NCBI GenBank assembly: GCA_020637795.1
Contig: JACKJT010000001.1
Span: forward strand, 434,001 to 498,000
DNA from: Hoeflea sp.
GTDB taxonomy: Bacteria; Pseudomonadota; Alphaproteobacteria; Rhizobiales; Rhizobiaceae
Direction: 5' to 3'
Length of the DNA: 64,000 nt
Part shown: piece by piece, positions 34,879-43,718 of the stretch
Position numbering within the stretch: position 1 is the first letter of the stretch
Layout: every line of letters starts with the position of its first letter
The notes under the pieces: model-generated
Seen by the model: only the letters and a program-made list of their open reading frames with translations
Database searches by the model: none
What the model was told of the DNA's origin: nothing
Position numbers and translations under genes: made by a program

Positions 34879-35325
34879 ATGAAATTCCGGACTTTGTTTG
34901 CCGCAGCCGTGATCGGCGCCGCCGCCCTTGCCCCCGCGATCGCCGCCGACGAGCCACAGGTGGTGCGCCAGGAAATGATGAAGAAGGTTGGCGGCGCCAC
35001 CGGGGCCATGGCCAAGATGGTCAAGGGCGAAGCCGATTACGATGCGGCGGCGGCGCTGGCGGCGCTGACCACGATCAGCGAAGTGGCGGCAACCTTCGGC
35101 GACTACTTCCCCGAAGGCTCGGAAACCGGCATGGAAACCGAGGCCGCTCCGGCGATCTGGACCGACCGCGCCGGCTTCGACGCCAAGATCGCCGCGCTGA
35201 AGGCCTCTGCCGACGCCGGTGTGGCGGCTGCGCCGGCCGACCTCGACGGGCTGAAGGCGGTGTTCGGGCCGCTGACGCAGAACTGCGGTGCCTGCCACGA
35301 GACCTACCGCCTGAAGAAGAGCTGA
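34879..35325 (+). CDS. Cytochrome c' (class II cytochrome c)
   Basis: A 148-residue periplasmic heme protein with a signal peptide ending in AIAAD. It has the four-helix layout of class II cytochromes, with the heme motif CGACH near the C terminus (136-140) followed by ETYRLKKS. An AGGAGAG lies before the ATG at 34879. Cytochromes c' bind NO or other small ligands, but some relatives are electron carriers. A diheme cytochrome gene follows after 40 bases, probably in the same transcript. Confidence 0.9.
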   Translation: MKFRTLFAAAVIGAAALAPAIAADEPQVVRQEMMKKVGGATGAMAKMVKGEADYDAAAALAALTTISEVAATFGDYFPEGSETGMETEAAPAIWTDRAGFDAKIAALKASADAGVAAAPADLDGLKAVFGPLTQNCGACHETYRLKKS

Positions 35326-35365
35326 TGCCAGGCATCAGGCTTGCAACATTTACCGGGCGCCGGCC

Positions 35366-36283
35366 GTGAAGCGGCTGGCGCTCGGCCTCGGTGTGGCGGC
35401 CGTCGCCGGCATCGCCTGGACGCTGACCGCGCCCCGGCAGGTGACCGCCGACCGGCTGGAGGCGATCGCCGCGATCAATGGCGACGCCACAGCCGGGGAA
35501 ACCCTGTTCTGGGCCGGTGGCTGCGCCTCCTGCCATGCCGCGCCGGGCGCGGACGGTGACGCGAAGCTGGTGCTGTCGGGCGGCGTGCGGCTTTCGAGCG
35601 ATTTCGGCACCTTCATCGCGCCCAACATTTCGCCCGACCCCGGTGCCGGCATCGGCTCCTGGTCGGTCGCCGATTTCGCCAACGCGATGCTCGCCGGGGT
35701 TTCGCCCGAAGGCGAGCATTACTACCCGGCGTTTCCCTACACCTCCTACACGCGGATGACGGATCGCGACATCGCCGACCTGTTCGCCTTCCTCAAGACC
35801 CTGCCCGAGAGCCAGGTCGCATCGCTGCCGCACGAGGTGGGTTTTCCGTTCAACATCCGCCGGTCGCTCGGCGGCTGGAAGCTCCTGTTCTTCACCGATC
35901 AGCCGCGCGTCACGCTTGCCGGCGCGGATGATCAGGTCTTGCGCGGGCAGTACCTGGTCGAGGGGCCGGGTCATTGCGGCGAATGCCACACCCCGCGAAA
36001 CCCGATCGGCGGTTTTGTCGGCAACGCCTGGCTTTCGGGTGCGAAAAATCCCGAAGGCGAAGGCGTGATCCCGAACCTGACAGCCGGGGGCAAGTCGATC
36101 AGCGGCTGGAGCGCGTCGGACATCGCCTATTATCTCGAAAGCGGCTTTACGCCGGACTTCGACAGCGTCGGCGGATCGATGGTGGATGTGCAGAAGAACA
36201 TGGCCAAACTGACAAGCGGCGACCGGGATGCGATCGCCGCCTATCTCAAGGCTCTACCCGAAAGGGCCAATGGCTGGGAGTGA
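35366..36283 (+). CDS. Membrane-anchored diheme cytochrome c
   Basis: A 305-residue protein with a GTG start. An N-terminal hydrophobic segment (residues 5-22) acts as anchor or signal. Two class I heme domains follow, with CASCH at 53-57 and CGECH at 204-208. Likely sixth-ligand methionines lie in TRMTD and in the second domain. It resembles the cytochrome subunits of periplasmic dehydrogenases, passing electrons to the respiratory chain. It pairs with the cytochrome c' gene upstream. Confidence 0.88.
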   Translation: MKRLALGLGVAAVAGIAWTLTAPRQVTADRLEAIAAINGDATAGETLFWAGGCASCHAAPGADGDAKLVLSGGVRLSSDFGTFIAPNISPDPGAGIGSWSVADFANAMLAGVSPEGEHYYPAFPYTSYTRMTDRDIADLFAFLKTLPESQVASLPHEVGFPFNIRRSLGGWKLLFFTDQPRVTLAGADDQVLRGQYLVEGPGHCGECHTPRNPIGGFVGNAWLSGAKNPEGEGVIPNLTAGGKSISGWSASDIAYYLESGFTPDFDSVGGSMVDVQKNMAKLTSGDRDAIAAYLKALPERANGWE

Positions 36284-36339
36284 CGGCCCGAACCGATCCG
36301 GCAGGCATGGTCAGCCGGGGCTCGCGCGGGCTTCCGGGC

Positions 36340-37434
36340 TTACTGGGTAAGCCGGGAAACCACCTTCGAGGTCTGTTCGCCGATGTTCTTGAAGGCGTCG
36401 ATCAGCTCTGCGCTGTTGCGCGCATCATAGTAGTTTTCCGGCTGGCTGGCGCAGTACGACAGCAGTTGCTGGCCGCGCGAGGGCGCCGCGAAGGCGATCG
36501 TGTAGATCGTCAGACCGTCCGCCTTGGCTTCGTCGCACAGCTTCTTCGTCGAGGTGTCGGCGGAGGTGTAGTTGTTGTCGCCGTCGGTCATGAAGACGAT
36601 GATCCGTTCCGGCTCCTGGCCGGTCCTGGCCTTGTGCTCGTCGGTTTCGGTCGCGGAAGAGACTTTCTGGTATCCCCACTTGAAGGCGTCGGTGGAATCG
36701 GTGCCGCCATTGGCGGTAAGCTGCCCGACAAAACTGTGAATGCGGTTGACATTCCAGGTCATCCTCTTCTTGCCGGTTACCGATGAATTGTAACTGACCG
36801 ACCCGAGCCGGATGTAGTCGCCTTTCTTGTCGACGGCCTTGAACTGATCAATCAGGCCGAAGACCGCGGTCTTGAGCACGTGGATCTTCTTCTCGCCGTC
36901 GAGCGTCCAGTCCATCGATCCCGACTGGTCTAGCACCAGCGCCATGGAGATGGAGCCTTGTGCGGATTCCGATCCGCTTTGCGACGTGCCGGCCACATTG
37001 ACGCTGAGCGTGTCACGTCCCAGCAGTCGTGCCATCGGCGTGGCCTTCTGGGTTCCCGTGACAGTCACCGACACCTGCCAGGTGGAGCCGCCATTTGCCT
37101 TTACCTGGGTAATGGTGACGGTCGGATCAACAGAAAACCCGTCAAAGGCCGATGCATCTTCCTCGACCTGGCCCTTGAGGAAGGTTGCTGCGAAGGCCTT
37201 CGCATCAGCGATGGTCAGGTTTTCTTCCTGGTACAGCCGGGTCGCGGTCGCCAGCGCCGCGCTGTCGACGGCGTTCTGCAGCCGGGCCTTCATGGACAAT
37301 GCATTGGTGGTATCAAGCGCGAGGCTGCCGCCGATCATCGCCACCGGCAAGAGAATAGCCGCCAACATTGCAAAGTTGCCGTCCCTGCTGCGGATCATTC
37401 GCGAAAACTTGTTGCTCGTCGGTGACTTGGTCAT
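36340..37434 (-). CDS. TadG-like von Willebrand factor A protein (copy 1)
   Basis: A 364-residue envelope protein starting at the ATG at 37434, with GAGG six bases upstream. The TadE/TadG-type N terminus (DGNFAMLAAILLPVAMIGGSLALDTTNAL) is a single helix. A beta-rich linker and a VWA domain follow. The metal-ion-dependent adhesion site is intact: DQSGSMD, then GGTDST, then FMTDGDNN. It is closely related to the next two genes. TadG proteins belong to Flp pilus systems, but no other tad gene is nearby. Confidence 0.88.
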   Translation of the reverse strand: MTKSPTSNKFSRMIRSRDGNFAMLAAILLPVAMIGGSLALDTTNALSMKARLQNAVDSAALATATRLYQEENLTIADAKAFAATFLKGQVEEDASAFDGFSVDPTVTITQVKANGGSTWQVSVTVTGTQKATPMARLLGRDTLSVNVAGTSQSGSESAQGSISMALVLDQSGSMDWTLDGEKKIHVLKTAVFGLIDQFKAVDKKGDYIRLGSVSYNSSVTGKKRMTWNVNRIHSFVGQLTANGGTDSTDAFKWGYQKVSSATETDEHKARTGQEPERIIVFMTDGDNNYTSADTSTKKLCDEAKADGLTIYTIAFAAPSRGQQLLSYCASQPENYYDARNSAELIDAFKNIGEQTSKVVSRLTQ

Positions 37435-37662
37435 GTTGGACCTCACTTATGTTGGTGCATCTCACTCTCTTCTACACCGCCACCCGTAAGTATCCGTCTA
37501 ACGCATTCGGTAAATATTTAGACAACAGGCATTTTCTTCTTGTTCCAAATTGAAATACCTCAGGTTGTACATGCCGAAAAAGCCACCGCCCTGCACACGT
37601 TGCTGGCACCCAAGGCGCGCAAGCGTGCGGGGCTGCAACTATTGCTGGTTAGGTCGCAAGAA

Positions 37663-38754
37663 TTATTGTGTAAGGCGCGAGGCGAGTTGCGAAGCCTGCT
37701 CGCCGATGCTCTTGAAGGCGGCGATCAGGTCGGCGCTGCTCTGCGCATCGAAGAAGTGGGCCGAACTGGTGGCGCAATAGGACAGCAGTTCCTTGCCGCG
37801 CTTGGGCGCCGCGAAAGCAACCGTGTAGATCTGAACGCCCGCGCCCTTGGCCGTGTCACAGAGGATCTTGGTCGAGGTATCGGCGGAACTGTAGTTGTTG
37901 TCGCCATCGGTCATGAAGACGATGTAGCGCTGCGGCTCCTGGCCATTCCTGGCCTTGTGCTGGGTGAACTCCTTCGCCGCGTCGACATTGTCCAAGGCCC
38001 AACTGAAGGCTTCGGTGGAATCGGTGCCGCCATCGGCCGGAAGCGCGTTGACGAAGCTCCGCGTCTTCTTGGGCAACCAGTGCAGCTTCTGCGAGCCGGT
38101 CATGTAGGTGTTGTAGCTGGAGGCCCCGATCCGGACGTAATTGTGCGTCGGGTCGGCCTCTTCGATCTGGTCGAGAAGACCGCCGACAGCCGATTTCAAC
38201 ACGTCGATCTTGCGCTGGCCGTCGAGATCCCAGTCCATCGAGCCGGACCGGTCGAGAACCAGCGCCATGGAAAACGCGCCCTGGGTCTTGCCTGCGGCGC
38301 TTTCGGATTTGCCGGACACGCCGACGCTGATGTGGTCCCGGCCCATCAGCCGCGCCATCGGGGTCACCGCCTGGGTTCCGATCATGGATATGGACACGCG
38401 CCAGACGGTAGACCCATCCTCCTTGGTTTCGGTGATCTCGACCGTCGGCTTGACGCTCATGTCGGTAAAGGCCGGCAGGTCTTCCTCGACCTGTCCATTC
38501 AGAAACTTCAGGGCAAAGGCTTTTGCATCCTCGAGGCTGAGATTTTCCTCCTGCGCCAGCCTGGTCGAGGTCGCAAGCGCCGCGCTGTCGACCGCGTTCT
38601 GCAAACGGACCTTCATGGACAAGGCGTTGGTGGTGTCCACCGCGAGGCTGCCCGCAACAAACAAGACCGGGATGGTCAACCCTGCCAGCATGGCGAAGTT
38701 GCCATTGTTGTTGCGAAGCAATTCGGCGATTTTCTTCATCGGTGAAGTGACCAT
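37663..38754 (-). CDS. TadG-like von Willebrand factor A protein (copy 2)
   Basis: A 363-residue paralogue of copy 1, with the same architecture: membrane helix in GNFAMLAGLTIPVLFVAGSLAVDTTNAL, linker, and VWA domain with DRSGSMD, GGTDST and FMTDGDNN. The C termini of copies 1 and 2 are nearly the same (IGEQ then SRLTQ). GAGG lies 7 bases before the ATG. It is separated by about 230 and 370 bases from its neighbours, so each copy may have its own promoter. Confidence 0.88.
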   Translation of the reverse strand: MVTSPMKKIAELLRNNNGNFAMLAGLTIPVLFVAGSLAVDTTNALSMKVRLQNAVDSAALATSTRLAQEENLSLEDAKAFALKFLNGQVEEDLPAFTDMSVKPTVEITETKEDGSTVWRVSISMIGTQAVTPMARLMGRDHISVGVSGKSESAAGKTQGAFSMALVLDRSGSMDWDLDGQRKIDVLKSAVGGLLDQIEEADPTHNYVRIGASSYNTYMTGSQKLHWLPKKTRSFVNALPADGGTDSTEAFSWALDNVDAAKEFTQHKARNGQEPQRYIVFMTDGDNNYSSADTSTKILCDTAKGAGVQIYTVAFAAPKRGKELLSYCATSSAHFFDAQSSADLIAAFKSIGEQASQLASRLTQ

Positions 38755-39120
38755 CTTCAGACCTCGTGTTCCGCTGGAACTTTCCAGAAAACCAATACGA
38801 CGAAGGCCATGAGCGTTGACTTAAACGAGAAGCTCGAATTTTATCGAATTCCAGATCAGGACAGTTCTGGATGCTTTTTCCGCTTATGAAACGGCCTCTC
38901 GCATGTTCTTTTCAATAACGGCACATCCGGCGACGCAGATTTCGAGCCCCGGACTTCGATTGACGGGCACGAAGTCTTTCAAGGAGGGGCGCTTCGCCGT
39001 TCCTTTTCTTTCCACAAGGTGATCGCTCAAGAGAGGAAAGGCCGTTCGACGCGAACGCCGGGAACAGCCGATGCAAGGTGCCTTGGCGCGCCCGCGGATT
39101 CGCTGCCGCAACGGCGCGCG
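38755..39120. other. Intergenic region between VWA genes 2 and 3
   Basis: About 365 bases with no convincing gene. A 75-codon minus-strand frame at 38884-39111 is Arg-rich and family-less. The part near 38800-38880 is AT-rich and may carry the promoter of copy 2. Confidence 0.45.
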
Positions 39121-40314
39121 CTACCTGGTCAGGCGTGTCACCAGCTTGACCGCCTCTTCACCGATATCCTTGAAGGCCTTCTTCAGTTCATCGGCACTGT
39201 CGGCATCGTAGTAGTAGCCGCTGCCCGAAGCGCAGGAGCTGAGCAGGTTCTTGCCGCGCTGGGGCGCCTGGAAAGCGACGGAGAAGATGGTAACGCCCTT
39301 CTCCTTCGCCTTGGTGCAGTAATAGAGGGTCTGCCTGTCGACATAATCGTTCTGGGAACCCGAGCCCGTCGAGTTCTCGCCATCGGTCATGAAGACGATG
39401 AAGGTGGAGGGAACCTTCGATCCGTTCTTTGAAAAATGCGCGTTGATCTCGGTCGGGCTTACGACCTGCTCATACCCCCATTTCATGGCGTCTTCCGAGT
39501 TCGTTCCGCCGTTTGCGTCAAGCTCATTGGCGAAGTCCGTCACTTTGGACTTGGTCCAGGTGATACTCAGCTTGTCGCTGTTTCTCGTCTCCGAATTGTA
39601 GGCGACCGCTCCCATGCGGGCATATTCGTTGGTCGGATCGGACTCTTCTATATGCGCGGTCAGGTCGGCGACCGCTTCCTTGAGCACGTCAATCTTCGGC
39701 ACGTCGACCTCTCTCTCGGTCTCGCACCAGTACCACCCGTAGCGATAGCTCCAGCACCATCCACCGACAGTCTGCGTCGTCGTCCTGCCTGAAGCCCAGG
39801 CCATGGACCCGGACCGGTCGAGCACGAGCATCATTGACAGGGGATTGGAGCCATCGCGGGCGGATTCGGAGGTTCCACTGATGGCGACATCGATGGTGTC
39901 CCGGCCGGCGAAACTGGCCAGGCCGGAGGCTTTCTGCGATCCGGTCACAGCAATATCGACTTTCCAGAGAGTTTTCGCCCCGGTTCCCGATTTTGACACG
40001 GTGGCTGTCGGGGTGGCTGTAAACCCGTCAAACGCATTCGCGTCGTCGGATATCTGTCCCTTGAAAAAAGTGGTGGCGTAGGCGACGGCCTCGGCTTCCG
40101 TGATCTTTTCGGCGGCGAGCTGACTGGTCGTGGCCAGCGCGGCGCTGTCGGCGGCATTCTGAAGCCGGGTCTTCATCGACAGCGCATTGGTGGTGTCAAT
40201 CGCCAGGGTGCCGGCGACAAACAGTACCGGCAGCATCAAGGCCGCAAGGATGGCGAAATTGCCGTCGTTATTCGACAGCAATTTCGAGATCTTCATGATC
40301 GCGAAAGTGGTCAT
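39121..40314 (-). CDS. TadG-like von Willebrand factor A protein (copy 3) with aromatic/Cys insert
   Basis: A 397-residue paralogue, starting at the ATG at 40314 with GGAG seven bases before it. The membrane helix and VWA domain are as in copies 1 and 2, but the first adhesion-site loop is DRSGSMA. It is followed by an insert absent from the others: GGWCWSYRYGWYWCE, with two cysteines, four Trp and three Tyr. The other two loops, GGTNSE and FMTDGENS, are also slightly changed. The insert may form a disulfide-bounded surface loop for binding. Confidence 0.87.
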   Translation of the reverse strand: MTTFAIMKISKLLSNNDGNFAILAALMLPVLFVAGTLAIDTTNALSMKTRLQNAADSAALATTSQLAAEKITEAEAVAYATTFFKGQISDDANAFDGFTATPTATVSKSGTGAKTLWKVDIAVTGSQKASGLASFAGRDTIDVAISGTSESARDGSNPLSMMLVLDRSGSMAWASGRTTTQTVGGWCWSYRYGWYWCETEREVDVPKIDVLKEAVADLTAHIEESDPTNEYARMGAVAYNSETRNSDKLSITWTKSKVTDFANELDANGGTNSEDAMKWGYEQVVSPTEINAHFSKNGSKVPSTFIVFMTDGENSTGSGSQNDYVDRQTLYYCTKAKEKGVTIFSVAFQAPQRGKNLLSSCASGSGYYYDADSADELKKAFKDIGEEAVKLVTRLTR

Positions 40315-40503
40315 TGGCGGACTCCACATCATCGGAATACGATGCGGTCCAGACTACGAGCGAGGCATGAGGATCCGATTAACCCGACTGGTTAAAAGTC
40401 AGTAAACGTAATCCTCGATCTTACATGCACATCCCTTAACATCAGATGTACGAGTAGCCACGGAGGCCGCCCATCGGCGGCCTGTGGCCGATGAATGGGA
40501 AAC

Positions 40504-42597
40504 TCAGGCCTTTCCGACCACCTTGAGCGCGAAGGCATATTCATAGGCAACCTCTTCGAGCCGCTGGAAGCGGCCGGAGGCGCCGGCATGGCCGGCGGAC
40601 ATGTTGATCTTGAACAGCACCGGATTGCCGCTGGTCGACATTTCGCGCAGGCGGGCGACCCATTTGGCCGGCTCCCAGTAGGTCACGCGCGGATCGGTCA
40701 GGCCGGCCACCGCCAGGATCGGCGGATAGGCTTGCGCGGTGACGTTGTCATAGGGCGAATAGCCAGCGATGGTGTGATAATCGTCGGGAGAGACCACCGG
40801 GTTGCCCCATTCCGGCCATTCGGGCGGGGTCAGCGGCAGCGTGTCGTCGAGCATGGTGTTGAGCACGTCGACAAAGGGCACCGCGGCGATGATGGCGCCG
40901 AAGGCATCGGGCGCCATGTTGGCGACCGCGCCCATCAGCATACCGCCGGCGGAGCCGCCCTGCGCCACGATAAGGTCATGGGAGGTGAAGCCCTCGCGGT
41001 CGAGATAGCGGGCCGCGGCGATGAAATCGGTGAAGGTGTTGGTCTTCTTGCCGCGCTTGCCTTCCTCGTACCAGGCAAAGCCCTTCTCCTTGCCGCCGCG
41101 AATATGGGCGATGGCGTAGACGAAGCCGCGGTCGACCAGCGAGAGGCAATTGGTGTTGAAGCCGGCGGGGATCGAGATGCCGTAGGAGCCGTAGCCATAG
41201 AGCAGGCAGGGCGCCGTTCCGTCCAGAGGGGTGTCGCGGCGATACAGCAGCGTGACCGGCACCAGTTCGCCGTCTGTGGCCGGCGCCATGACCCGGCGGG
41301 TGACGTAGTCCGCGGGATTGTGACCGGAGGGCACCTCGTCGCGCTTGAGAAGCGTGCGCTCGCGGGTGGTCATGTTGTAGTCGTAGAGTTCGGACGGCGT
41401 GGTCATCGAGGAATAGCTGAAGCGGACGGTGTCGGTGTCGTATTCCATCGAGCCATGGAAGCCGAGCGCATAGGCCTCCTCGTCGAAGGCGATCGCGTGG
41501 CTCTCACCGGTCGTGCGGTCGCGGATGACGATGCGCGGCAGGCCGTTCTCGCGCTCCATCCAGACCAGGTGGTTGCGGTAGGCGCTGACCGAGAGGATGA
41601 GACAGCCGGGCTTGTGCGGAACGACCTCGCTCCAGTTTTCCGGTCCGGGTGATCCGACCGGAGCCTGCATGATCTTGAAATCCTTGGCACCGCCGGCATT
41701 GGTGAGGATGAAGAAGACGTCACCGCCTTCCGAGAGCGAATACTCGACGCCGGTCTCGCGCGCCGCCACCAGCTGCGGTTTGGCGGCCGGATCATCGGCC
41801 GGCATGACCCAGCATTCCGAGGTCTCGTGATCATTGATGCCGATCATGATGAAATCGTTCAGTCGCGTCCCCGACACGCCCATGAAGAAACCGGTGTCCA
41901 TCTCCTCGTGGATCAGGACATCCTCGCTTTGGGGCGTGCCCAGGCGGTGATGGTAGATCTTACTGGGTCGATGGTTGTCGTCGACCGCGGTGTAAAAAAA
42001 ACCGGCGCCATCGGCCGACCATGCGCCGCCGCCGCCGGTGTTCTCGATCAGGTCGGCGCTGTCCTTGCCGGTGGCGAGATCGCGCACCTTGAGGGCATAG
42101 AATTCCGATCCCTTGTCGTCATAGCCCCAGATTATGGCCGCGTGATCGGGCGAATGGGCGGTTCCGGCCAGGCGGAAATAGGGCTTGCCCTCGGCTTCAA
42201 GATCGCCATCGAGCATGATCTGCTCGTCGCCGCCGGACCGCGGAATGCGGAAGTATTTGGGCTGCTCGCCGCCGGTGACGTAGCGGACGCCGTAGAGCCA
42301 GGGGCCGTCGGGCGCCGGAACCGAACTGTCGTCTTCCTTGATGCGGCCGCGCATTTCGGCAAACAGGGTTTTCTGCAGCGCCTCTGTGTCGGCCATCGCC
42401 TCCTGCTGGTAGAAGTTCTCCGCCTCAAGATGGATGCGGATCGCCTTGTCGAGAAGCGACGGGTCCTTGAACATCGCCTGCCAGTTGTCGTCGCGCATCC
42501 AGGCATAGTCATCGGAGCGCGTGACCCCGTGACGGGTGTCGGTGACGGGTCGCTTTTCAGCGATCGGGGCAACAGGCAAGTTTTTAAAGGCGGACAA
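40504..42597 (-). CDS. ptrB: Oligopeptidase B (S9A serine peptidase)
   Basis: A 697-residue cytoplasmic prolyl-oligopeptidase-family enzyme that cuts short peptides after Arg or Lys. The N-terminal beta-propeller begins RHGVTRSDDYAWMRD. The C-terminal hydrolase domain carries the nucleophile in IVAQGGSAGGMLMGAV, the Asp in GLTDPRV and the His in AGHAGASGR. LYGYGSYGISIPAGFNTN and IRGGKEKGFAWYEEGKRGKKTNTF are typical of oligopeptidase B. The length is normal. Confidence 0.94.
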   Translation of the reverse strand: MSAFKNLPVAPIAEKRPVTDTRHGVTRSDDYAWMRDDNWQAMFKDPSLLDKAIRIHLEAENFYQQEAMADTEALQKTLFAEMRGRIKEDDSSVPAPDGPWLYGVRYVTGGEQPKYFRIPRSGGDEQIMLDGDLEAEGKPYFRLAGTAHSPDHAAIIWGYDDKGSEFYALKVRDLATGKDSADLIENTGGGGAWSADGAGFFYTAVDDNHRPSKIYHHRLGTPQSEDVLIHEEMDTGFFMGVSGTRLNDFIMIGINDHETSECWVMPADDPAAKPQLVAARETGVEYSLSEGGDVFFILTNAGGAKDFKIMQAPVGSPGPENWSEVVPHKPGCLILSVSAYRNHLVWMERENGLPRIVIRDRTTGESHAIAFDEEAYALGFHGSMEYDTDTVRFSYSSMTTPSELYDYNMTTRERTLLKRDEVPSGHNPADYVTRRVMAPATDGELVPVTLLYRRDTPLDGTAPCLLYGYGSYGISIPAGFNTNCLSLVDRGFVYAIAHIRGGKEKGFAWYEEGKRGKKTNTFTDFIAAARYLDREGFTSHDLIVAQGGSAGGMLMGAVANMAPDAFGAIIAAVPFVDVLNTMLDDTLPLTPPEWPEWGNPVVSPDDYHTIAGYSPYDNVTAQAYPPILAVAGLTDPRVTYWEPAKWVARLREMSTSGNPVLFKINMSAGHAGASGRFQRLEEVAYEYAFALKVVGKA

Positions 42598-42713
42598 GGA
42601 GAACTCCGTGTGCGGGAAGGATCAGGGCTTCGAACGAGCCGCTACCCCGACATAGAGCCCGCGCCGGAAGCGATCAAGGCAAGGCGGCGCGAAAACCGCC
42701 GATGCCGCAATGT

Positions 42714-43199
42714 TTACCGGACGATGAGCGCCGCGAGCGTCAACCCCGATGCCAGGAAACAGGCGGCCGTGCGCAGGCTGTTCAGCGTGACCCAGCGGGT
42801 CATGTAGGCCTCCTTCCAGAAAGTGAGCGCCTGCGATGTCTCGGGCGCGAGCGCTACAAGCTGATTGTTGAGCGGCACATTGCCGGCGGCGGTCACGGCG
42901 AAGACGCCAACGAGATAGGAGAGACCTGCGCCGATCAGCAGCAGGCGCGTGGTGCCCCCTAGGGTGACTGCGGCGTAGATGACGACGACCAGCGACAGGA
43001 TCGCCAGGCCCATGAACAGAACCATGAAGATCGAGCGCATGATCTCGACATTGAGAACCTGCATGGTCTCGATGCCGGCCTGGTTTTTCACCAGATCGAA
43101 CGAGCGCATGATGAAATCGGAAAACGCCAGGAACACGCCGCCAATTGCGGCATAGGCGATCAGCATGAGTGCACAGAGAAGAAGGAACCAGAGAGACAT
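42714..43199 (-). CDS. DUF1772 (anthrone oxygenase-like) membrane protein
   Basis: A 161-residue membrane protein of four helices, starting at the ATG at 43199. The family signature NVPLNNQL precedes the last helix, after GAGLSYLVGVFAVTAAG, and a Trp-containing stretch WVTLNSLRTAA follows. Related fungal proteins hydroxylate anthrones; the role in bacteria is unclear. It is the last of three minus-strand genes facing the divergent AraC-type regulator. Confidence 0.82.
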   Translation of the reverse strand: MSLWFLLLCALMLIAYAAIGGVFLAFSDFIMRSFDLVKNQAGIETMQVLNVEIMRSIFMVLFMGLAILSLVVVIYAAVTLGGTTRLLLIGAGLSYLVGVFAVTAAGNVPLNNQLVALAPETSQALTFWKEAYMTRWVTLNSLRTAACFLASGLTLAALIVR

Positions 43200-43291
43200 C
43201 GGTGTTGCTTTCAGGTTGGGGGCCAGCGCCCCGGAGGGATTGAGGGATCGGAGGCGGCCGCCGATCGGCAGCCGCCCGCCGGATCGAGGCA

Positions 43292-43687
43292 TCAGGCCGT
43301 CCTGCGCGCGGCGATCAGCGCCGCCAGGCTTGCAAGCCCGATCACCAGTTCGGCGATCATCGCCGCGACAAGGCCTGAATCGGGCTGGCCGTCGAGACCG
43401 AGGCTCAGGAACCGGGTCGCGCCGTAGGCGAGAAACATCGCGGCGGCGAGCAGGGTCGACGCCAGCGTGAGACTGGAGATCATCAGACCGGAGAGGATCA
43501 GCAGACCGAGCATCAGCACGCCGCCGCCCATGGTCCTGAGTTCGTTTGCCAGGCTGGCGTCGCCCGACAGCACGATGCCGTAGGCCGCGTAGAATGCGTC
43601 GGGGGATAGCAGGATTGATCCGCCGATAAAGAGGGCGGTGGCGCCGGCTGCGAGCAGGACGGCCTTGTGAAGAAGCGAGCGTATCAT
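43292..43687 (-). CDS. Small membrane protein, DUF4345-like
   Basis: A 131-residue protein of four helices beginning MIRSLLHKAVLLAAGATALFIGGSILLSP, with a conserved ELRTMGGGVLMLGLLI in the second helix, as in DUF4345-type proteins. The ATG at 43687 has AAGGAC upstream. It lies 31 bases after the NmrA-like gene and 92 bases before the DUF1772 gene; all three are probably one transcript. The function is unknown. Confidence 0.72.
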   Translation of the reverse strand: MIRSLLHKAVLLAAGATALFIGGSILLSPDAFYAAYGIVLSGDASLANELRTMGGGVLMLGLLILSGLMISSLTLASTLLAAAMFLAYGATRFLSLGLDGQPDSGLVAAMIAELVIGLASLAALIAARRTA

Positions 43688-43718
43688 GACGTTTGTCCTT
43701 GTTTGGAGGGGCGCCGGG

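Noticed and set aside
38884..39111. 75-codon minus-strand frame between VWA genes
   Set aside because: Arg-rich, no ribosome-binding site, no similarity in style to any family.
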